A stretch of 64,000 bases of DNA, taken from Paenibacillus sp. FSL R5-0623 (GTDB lineage: Bacteria; Bacillota; Bacilli; Paenibacillales; Paenibacillaceae). Both the position numbers and the translations under genes were made by a program. The DNA lies in contig NZ_CP150233.1 in assembly GCF_037974265.1 (NCBI RefSeq), positions 1,426,001 through 1,490,000 of the forward strand, written 5' to 3'. Under the pieces are notes generated by a model. It did not search any database and was not told the DNA's origin. It saw only the letters and a program-made list of their open reading frames with translations. Position 1 is the stretch's first letter, and each line of letters begins with the position of its first letter. Below, piece after piece: positions 59,297 to 64,000 of the stretch.

Positions 59297-59860
59297 ATGA
59301 TGAATAGAACAATCTTATTTGAAACGGAACGGTTGGAATGTGCGACTTGGAACGAAGGAGATCGTGCGCTGGCGTTTGCATTGTGGGGCGATCATGAGGT
59401 TGCCAAGTGGATTAGCAGCAAGGGATTTTTGAGCGAGGATGAGGTAGAAGCGCGATTGACACAGGAGATTCAAAGGCAGAAGGAAGCGGGTGTGCAATAT
59501 TGGCCCCTTTTTGAGAAAGAGTCGGAGGTGTTTGTCGGTTGCTGTGGCCTGCGTCCGTATTCTCCTGAAGAGGAGATCTATGAATTGGGATTTCATCTAA
59601 CCCGGGATCACTGGGGGAAAGGGTATGCCCAGGAAGCAGCGCGTGCGGTGATTGGTTATGCCTTTGAAAAATTGAACGTGAAGGCATTGTTTGCCGGGCA
59701 TCATCCGGATAATGAAGTGTCACGTCACATCTTGATTAAGCTGGGATTTGAGTATAAAGGTGATGAACGTTATGAACCGACAGGAAAGATGCATCCATCG
59801 TATGTATTGCAAAATAAGAAACCCCTGACCAATGAAGGACAGGGATTGCGTGTTAGGTGA
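59297..59860 (+). CDS. GNAT family N-acetyltransferase (RimJ/RimL-like)
   Basis: A 187-residue GNAT protein: FETERLECATWNEGD at the start, GCCGLRPYSPEEEIYELGFHL, and the acetyl-CoA loop DHWGKGYAQEAARAVIGYAF. RimJ/RimL-like members acetylate protein N-termini, small molecules or antibiotics; the substrate is unknown. AGGAGGT at 59284-59290 precedes ATG 59297 (ATG 59300 equivalent). Its 3' end overlaps the convergent beta-helix gene by eight bases. Confidence 0.88.
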   Translation: MMNRTILFETERLECATWNEGDRALAFALWGDHEVAKWISSKGFLSEDEVEARLTQEIQRQKEAGVQYWPLFEKESEVFVGCCGLRPYSPEEEIYELGFHLTRDHWGKGYAQEAARAVIGYAFEKLNVKALFAGHHPDNEVSRHILIKLGFEYKGDERYEPTGKMHPSYVLQNKKPLTNEGQGLRVR

Positions 59861-61094
59861 TACTGAATAACACGGTTTTGGTTCCGACAAGTATAGATCC
59901 GCTGTTAACAAAATAATAGTTGGAGGCGGCATCCAGCGTTAAAGGTCCTGTCCAGGTGATCGTAGCAAACTGACTACTGAATATGCCTGTTGGAGGGACA
60001 TCACTTAAGGCGAGTGTGACGGTCACATTGCCATTGATCGTGGAATTGGTAATGTGTGAGTATCCTCTGACGTTAATGGTGCTGTCTGAGGCACTATCTA
60101 CCATCCGTTGAATATTCAAACCGTTATGAATCATCGTGTTGATGCGACTGTGATACAGGTAGGTGTTCAGATTACCCATATGACCGGATTGTACAATATT
60201 TCCAACGACTCTGGCATTGAGCAATTGAAATTCAATGGTCGTGAACGGGTCACCCACAGCCACGTTCTGAAAAGTGACGTCACCGCTTATAATGGCGCCG
60301 TCCGTGTAGTTGGTATGCGTGCTGACGGACGTGCCGTCATTAAACGTTCCTATTACCGTAACAGGACGAGCATCAAATGCAGGTCCTTGAACCAGATAGA
60401 CATCTTCTGCAGCTTGGCTTGTCTGGATCGTGACATTCCGAGGAATGGAAGAAGCGAAATTGGCCAGATCCGAATTTCCGAGTTGCCAAGGGCCAATTCC
60501 TAGAATTTGCACATGTCTTGCGGGTGGAATAACAATGTCTTCATTGAAGGATGAATTGCCGGCAATTAGAATAATCAACCGGGCTCTCATGCCAAAAGTA
60601 ACCGCAAGAGGGCTGTTCGTGGCTGCGTCGATAGTAGCCTGTAGAGAATTAAATGGATCAAACGGTGATCCGGTACCTGGACCAGGTGCGCTTGAATCAG
60701 CCCAGTAGATCGTCTCTCCCCACTCGAAGTCGGGAGTGCCACCTTCAGCACCCAGCAACTCAGAAGTCACCAGGCGATGAGCAGCGACCAGTTGTCCTGC
60801 TGTATTTTTGCCCCACATCGAAATCTCAGTTGAGCTCTCCGCCAGGCCACTGGTAGTAAAAATGAATTCGAAGCCAACCAGGTTGGCATAGTAACTTTTG
60901 GTGAAAACTTCATTGGGACCCAGCGTAATGGCCTCCTGTACATACAAGGTTCGTGTTCCGTTCAGTACATACCCTTCGATTAGAATATCCGAGGCGTTGA
61001 CAGGATCGTGATTATCAATTTTGACGGTGACCGTTGTAGTTCTTACTCCGGCTGCTAGATTATTCTCAATCGGTCCAGATGAAATTGTGGCCAT
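59853..61094 (-). CDS. Fusion of small beta domain with probable right-handed beta-helix, candidate spore-surface tip protein
   Basis: 413 residues, no signal peptide. Residues 1-115 are homologous to the whole protein of the gene upstream (61109-61459): about 70 of 115 positions agree by eye, including GPIENNL, LIEGY, LNGTRTLYV and AHRL. After a linker with WADSSAPGPGTGSPFDPFNS, residues ~150-400 have the short-strand, Asn/Thr/Val-rich rhythm of a parallel beta-helix (VTIQTSQAAEDVYLV, GNVTVTLALSDV, SGDVTFQNVAVGD). AAGGGGTG gives the start; only 14 bp separate it from the upstream gene. I infer a displayed or adhesive protein; there is no named family. Confidence 0.72.
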   Translation of the reverse strand: MATISSGPIENNLAAGVRTTTVTVKIDNHDPVNASDILIEGYVLNGTRTLYVQEAITLGPNEVFTKSYYANLVGFEFIFTTSGLAESSTEISMWGKNTAGQLVAAHRLVTSELLGAEGGTPDFEWGETIYWADSSAPGPGTGSPFDPFNSLQATIDAATNSPLAVTFGMRARLIILIAGNSSFNEDIVIPPARHVQILGIGPWQLGNSDLANFASSIPRNVTIQTSQAAEDVYLVQGPAFDARPVTVIGTFNDGTSVSTHTNYTDGAIISGDVTFQNVAVGDPFTTIEFQLLNARVVGNIVQSGHMGNLNTYLYHSRINTMIHNGLNIQRMVDSASDSTINVRGYSHITNSTINGNVTVTLALSDVPPTGIFSSQFATITWTGPLTLDAASNYYFVNSGSILVGTKTVLFSIT

Positions 61095-61108
61095 ATCTTA
61101 TACACCCC

Positions 61109-61459
61109 TTATATTAGTAATTCGTTCAAAACGAGGCGATGTGCGGTTTCAAGTTGTCCCGTATTGTTTTTGCCCCATGCCGATATTTCAGTCAATGAGG
61201 CTGCGTTTCCACTAGTTGTAAATACATATTCGTATCCATCCAGGTTCGCATAGTAGGTCTGAGAGAAGACTTGCCCGGGGGTCAGATTAACGGATTGAAG
61301 GACATATAAGGTCCTCGTTCCATTCAGGAAATAACCTTCAATGAGTACATTGGACGAATTAACGGAATCGGTGTTTACGATTAGGATCGTGACTTGTTGT
61401 GTAGGCCTGCTGCCACCGGAGAGGTTGTTCTCGATCGGGCCTGTAGAAAGGACTGCCAT
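61109..61459 (-). CDS. Stand-alone small beta domain protein, candidate fibre subunit
   Basis: 116 residues, without signal peptide or cysteine. An N-terminal arm with GPIENNLSGG precedes an alternating beta pattern (VTILIVNTDSVNSSNVLIEG, YEYVFTTSGNAASLTEIS, WGKNNTGQL). The same domain forms the N-terminus of the following gene. One free copy plus one fused to a large repeat domain is how fibre subunits and their tip proteins are often arranged. AAGGAGATG precedes the start, and a sigma-K-like promoter lies ~50 bp upstream. Function is unproven. Confidence 0.72.
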   Translation of the reverse strand: MAVLSTGPIENNLSGGSRPTQQVTILIVNTDSVNSSNVLIEGYFLNGTRTLYVLQSVNLTPGQVFSQTYYANLDGYEYVFTTSGNAASLTEISAWGKNNTGQLETAHRLVLNELLI

Positions 61460-61507
61460 AGGTCCATCTCCTTTTTTATGAATTTCTTTTCCTGAGAAAA
61501 GCTAGAA

Positions 61508-61535
61508 TAGCATATGTTAGAATTGACGAAAGCGT
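61508..61535 (-). promoter_or_regulatory. Sigma-K-like promoter of the small beta domain/beta-helix operon
   Basis: On the minus strand CATATGCTA (61508-61516) fits CATANNNTA exactly, and AC (61534-61535) lies 17 bases upstream, the usual -35 core for sigma-K. It predicts late mother-cell expression. Confidence 0.5.
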
Positions 61536-61627
61536 TTGGACAGAGAGATATATGTACTGAATGAAAAGGAGGTACTGAATTTTCTGTCCAAAGGGGATAT
61601 ATGTTTTCATGCTTTTTTTATTTCGCT

Positions 61628-61732
61628 TTCAGCTTCTATTAAGGTAGCGGAGGTATGATAACTCTTGTAAACCCCTTCTCGTGTTAAATAGATGTGTGAC
61701 TGACCCCGCCGGGCGCCGGTGGGGTATTTTTT
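61628..61732 (+). ncRNA. Repeated intergenic element copy B: candidate small RNA ending in a terminator
   Basis: Shares an identical 39-base core (61664-61702) with copy A. A TATGAT lies at 61654-61659. A 10-bp terminator stem (61703-61712 with 61716-61725) and T6 at 61727-61732 end it. It sits between divergent genes (minus-strand fibre-like operon and plus-strand rhaD), so it cannot be just the terminator of an upstream plus-strand gene. Confidence 0.6.
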
Positions 61733-61783
61733 GTTTTATTTTCAAATAAACAAAACTAAACAAAAATAAATAAAAGTATATTT

Positions 61784-61825
61784 CTTTGTTTGTTATTGAC
61801 TATCAAAGATAAACAAAGGTATAAT
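61784..61825 (+). promoter_or_regulatory. Promoter and operator of rhaD
   Basis: TTGACT (61796-61801), an 18-base spacer and TATAAT (61820-61825). The -35 is bracketed by the inverted repeat CTTTGTTT (61784-61791) and AAACAAAG (61811-61818), with further CAAA repeats upstream (61751-61770). This resembles DeoR- or LacI-type operators; the regulator is not in the window. Confidence 0.65.
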
Positions 61826-61895
61826 GAATGTGAAATAAGGAACTTACTATGTACGTGGCAAGCTATTTGATTTTCAATATAAGGAGAGATTGATC

Positions 61896-62741
61896 ATGAA
61901 CGTGACCCTTACCAATGAAACAACGCAGGCTGCAGGTTTCCATATCCCATTTGTCCGTGAGATGGCTGAGATTACACAACATATGTGGAAAAACGGCTGG
62001 GATGAGCGCAATGGGGGGAATGTCAGCTATCTGCTGGAGGAAGAGGAAGTTGCCCAATATATCGATATCCATCATGTGATTCGCAAGATCAAACCGGCAT
62101 TTTCGGTGCAAGAGCTGGCAGGCAAGTATTTTATCGTGACCGCATCGGGCAAATATTTCAAAAATGTACTCGCTGATCCGGAGAGTAATCTAGGGTTGCT
62201 GCGTGTATCGCAGGATGGGCAGGAGCTGGAAGTGCTCTGGGGATTGAAGTCGGGTGCGAATCCAACAAGTGAGTTGCCTACACATTTCATGAGCCATATT
62301 GAACGTCTGAAATTGGACCCGAACCACCGTGTTGTTATGCACAATCATGCGACTCATGTGCTGGCGATGACGTTTATCCACGAATTGGATGAAGCAAAAT
62401 TCACGAAGACCCTCTGGCAGATGTGCACGGAGTGCGTGGTTGTATTCCCGGATGGGATCGGCATTATTCCTTGGATGATCCCTGGATCGAATGAGATTGG
62501 GCGCGAAACGGCTGAGAAAATGAAAGAATACCACGCGGTCATCTGGCCGCAACATGGCATCTTCGGAACGGGCACAACGATTGACGAGGCATTTGGTCTG
62601 ATTGAAACCATCGAGAAGGCAGCCCAAGTGTATATGCTGGTTGCGGGTCACGAGATCCGGCAGAGAATTACGGATGAACAGCTGACCACACTGGCACAAG
62701 CATTTGGTGTTACCCCTCGTCCTGGAATTCTGGGTAGTTAA
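61896..62741 (+). CDS. rhaD: Rhamnulose-1-phosphate aldolase
   Basis: A 281-residue class II aldolase that splits L-rhamnulose-1-phosphate into dihydroxyacetone phosphate and lactaldehyde. Zinc ligands are visible in [11 protein letters not shown] (two His) and [10 protein letters not shown] (third His), with the acidic residue in [21 protein letters not shown] at 61881-61888 sets ATG 61896. It stands alone here; rhaA and rhaB are not adjacent. Confidence 0.93.
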   Translation: MNVTLTNETTQAAGFHIPFVREMAEITQHMWKNGWDERNGGNVSYLLEEEEVAQYIDIHHVIRKIKPAFSVQELAGKYFIVTASGKYFKNVLADPESNLGLLRVSQDGQELEVLWGLKSGANPTSELPTHFMSHIERLKLDPNHRVVMHNHATHVLAMTFIHELDEAKFTKTLWQMCTECVVVFPDGIGIIPWMIPGSNEIGRETAEKMKEYHAVIWPQHGIFGTGTTIDEAFGLIETIEKAAQVYMLVAGHEIRQRITDEQLTTLAQAFGVTPRPGILGS

Positions 62742-62779
62742 AGGATGTTTTATTGTAATACAGTCAACGCATAGATCAA

Positions 62780-62826
62780 GGAAGTGGTCTTTGGTTCATT
62801 GAACCAAAGGCCATTTCCTTTTTTTT
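62780..62826 (+). terminator. Terminator of rhaD
   Basis: An 18-bp stem (62780-62797 with 62801-62818, two G.T pairs), ATT loop and eight T. Confidence 0.93.
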
Positions 62827-63013
62827 GGCGAACAATCGTCGTTTTGGTTCAAAAAAGTTCAAATTGCTGAACAAGAATGGCTTTGTTATCGATTATTGAA
62901 TCGTAGAATGCATTATCACGCGCTGGCGAATTTCGGGTGAAATGACGTATTGTCAATGGCTCTGCGATTTTGCATAATAACAATGCTTCACAGATGAGAG
63001 ACGGAAGGAAGTT

Positions 63014-64000
63014 ATGATCATGCTTGGCAAAATGAAGAGAATCTTAATAGGCAAGCCCATGAAATCGGCTGAACTGGATGGAGAAAAATTGGGGAAATGG
63101 AAGGCACTCGCCATCCTGTCCTCGGATGCCCTATCATCCGTTGCCTACGGTACGGAACAGATTTTGCTGGTGCTCGTTGCGGCCGGATTCGCGGCCCTGT
63201 GGTACTCCATTCCGATTTCCATCGCCGTGCTGGGATTACTCGTCATTTTAATTTTTTCCTATCGCCAGACGATATTTGCTTATCCAACAGGGGGCGGCGC
63301 TTATATCGTAGCCAAGGATAACCTGGGTACAACATCCAGTCTGATTGCCGGAGGATCTCTGCTGGTCGATTATATTCTGACCGTTGCGGTAAGTTCGTCC
63401 GCAGGGACGGATGCGATTACGTCAGCTTTTCCTATGCTGCATGACTACAGTGTTGTGATTGCACTCATTATGATAGTTTTTCTAACGATTATGAATTTAC
63501 GGGGAGTAACGGAGTCAGCGTCTGTGCTGGCGATCCCGATCTATCTGTTTATCTTTTCGATTGCGGTTCTGATTATCTCGGGTGGAATCAAATTTCTTGC
63601 CGGGGGGATGGAAGCAGCTGCACCTGAATTCGGAACAAGTCTATCCCATGTGAGTATGTTTCTATTATTGAAAGCATTCAGCTCCGGTTGTTCGGCCTTG
63701 ACTGGTGTGGAAGCGGTAAGTAACGCGATCCCGAACTTCAAGCAGCCTGCCGAGAAAAATGCCGCGGGTACATTACTACTTATGGGTTGTATATTGGGAG
63801 CCATGTTCATCGGCATCACCTTACTGGCTTATGGGTACGGAGTGAAGCCTGATCCCAAAGCAACGGTCATTTCCCAGATTGCTGAAGCGACGTTTGGCAG
63901 GGGCACGATGTATTTTATCATCCAGGGTGTAACGGCACTGATCCTGTTCCTGGCAGCCAACACAGCTTATTCGGCTTTTCCACTGTTATCTTTCATGATG
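63014..64000 (+). CDS. KimA-like potassium importer, APC superfamily (3' end outside window)
   Basis: The first 329 codons of an amino acid/polyamine/organocation-type transporter, open to the last base. It closely resembles Bacillus KimA (YdaO): KALAILSSDALSSVAYGTEQ, YSIPISIAVLGLLV, FAYPTGGGAYIVAKDNLG and GGSLLVDYILTVAVSSSAGT, with about eight helices so far. KimA is a high-affinity K+ importer inhibited by c-di-AMP. ATG 63014 follows GGAAGGAAG; ATG 63020 is possible. I looked for a ydaO-type c-di-AMP riboswitch upstream and did not see one. Confidence 0.88.
   Translation, partial: MIMLGKMKRILIGKPMKSAELDGEKLGKWKALAILSSDALSSVAYGTEQILLVLVAAGFAALWYSIPISIAVLGLLVILIFSYRQTIFAYPTGGGAYIVAKDNLGTTSSLIAGGSLLVDYILTVAVSSSAGTDAITSAFPMLHDYSVVIALIMIVFLTIMNLRGVTESASVLAIPIYLFIFSIAVLIISGGIKFLAGGMEAAAPEFGTSLSHVSMFLLLKAFSSGCSALTGVEAVSNAIPNFKQPAEKNAAGTLLLMGCILGAMFIGITLLAYGYGVKPDPKATVISQIAEATFGRGTMYFIIQGVTALILFLAANTAYSAFPLLSFMM

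Noticed and set aside
62827..63013. A c-di-AMP (ydaO-type) riboswitch before the KimA-like gene
   Set aside because: The expected conserved G-rich blocks and the closing helix are not visible and the leader is short; regulation, if any, must be found otherwise.

Overview
The window reads as chromosomal DNA of a spore-forming, low-to-mid GC Bacillota, most likely Paenibacillus. The evidence is strong Shine-Dalgarno sites with frequent TTG/GTG starts, CIRCE-controlled groESL, T-box leaders, an H-type small acid-soluble spore protein, a Ku/LigD end-joining set, and a gene order (tsaE-tsaB-rimI-tsaD, ABC-F, moaC, mogA, tatA-tatC, groES-groEL) that matches the Bacillus subtilis ydi-gro neighbourhood. 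I see no rRNA or tRNA genes, no CRISPR array and no intact insertion sequence.

Layout. Positions 1-18108 hold one exopolysaccharide locus read left to right. It starts inside a BY-type tyrosine kinase and continues with galU, a priming sugar transferase, a Wzy-like polymerase, a PssD/PssE pair, four more glycosyltransferases, a Wzx-like flippase, a pyruvyl transferase, manC, ugd, an LCP protein, a secreted GH74-like beta-propeller protein, VanZ and a membrane protein. The nucleotide-sugar genes predict a polymer containing glucose, mannose and glucuronic acid, probably pyruvylated. Positions 18360-29504 are a mixed transport, membrane and regulation segment: an ABC exporter, an AI-2E transporter, a GntR/SdpI-like pair, a secreted hydrolase, a CBS-domain membrane protein, cardiolipin synthase and a YitT-family protein. 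Positions 29560-33823 (minus strand) carry a split LigD (polymerase and ligase as separate genes), a VOC dioxygenase and Ku. Sigma-G-like promoters precede both the ligase and ku.

Positions 34193-49105 are housekeeping: sspH, t6A biosynthesis, leuA behind two tandem leucine T-boxes, ABC-F, folate and molybdenum cofactor genes, Tat translocase and GroES/GroEL. Two copies of a MITE-like repeat sit here, one in the ku leader and one inside the tsa operon. A cluster of DnaA boxes lies in the convergent leuA/ABC-F gap. Positions 49310-64000 are accessory: small membrane and lipoproteins, lacZ with a divergent AraC regulator, a second AraC-type regulator, DinB, GNAT, rhaD behind a strong promoter/operator, and the start of a KimA-like potassium importer.

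Most unusual content. (1) Three small or repeat-rich beta proteins (57559-57846, 61109-61459, 59853-61094) have sigma-K-like promoter elements. Two of them share an N-terminal domain, once alone and once fused to a probable beta-helix. This is the layout expected of a spore-surface fibre subunit plus tip protein. (2) Two intergenic copies of a short element share 39 identical bases, and each ends in a strong terminator, which suggests a small-RNA family. (3) DnaA boxes cluster in a place with no promoter to regulate.
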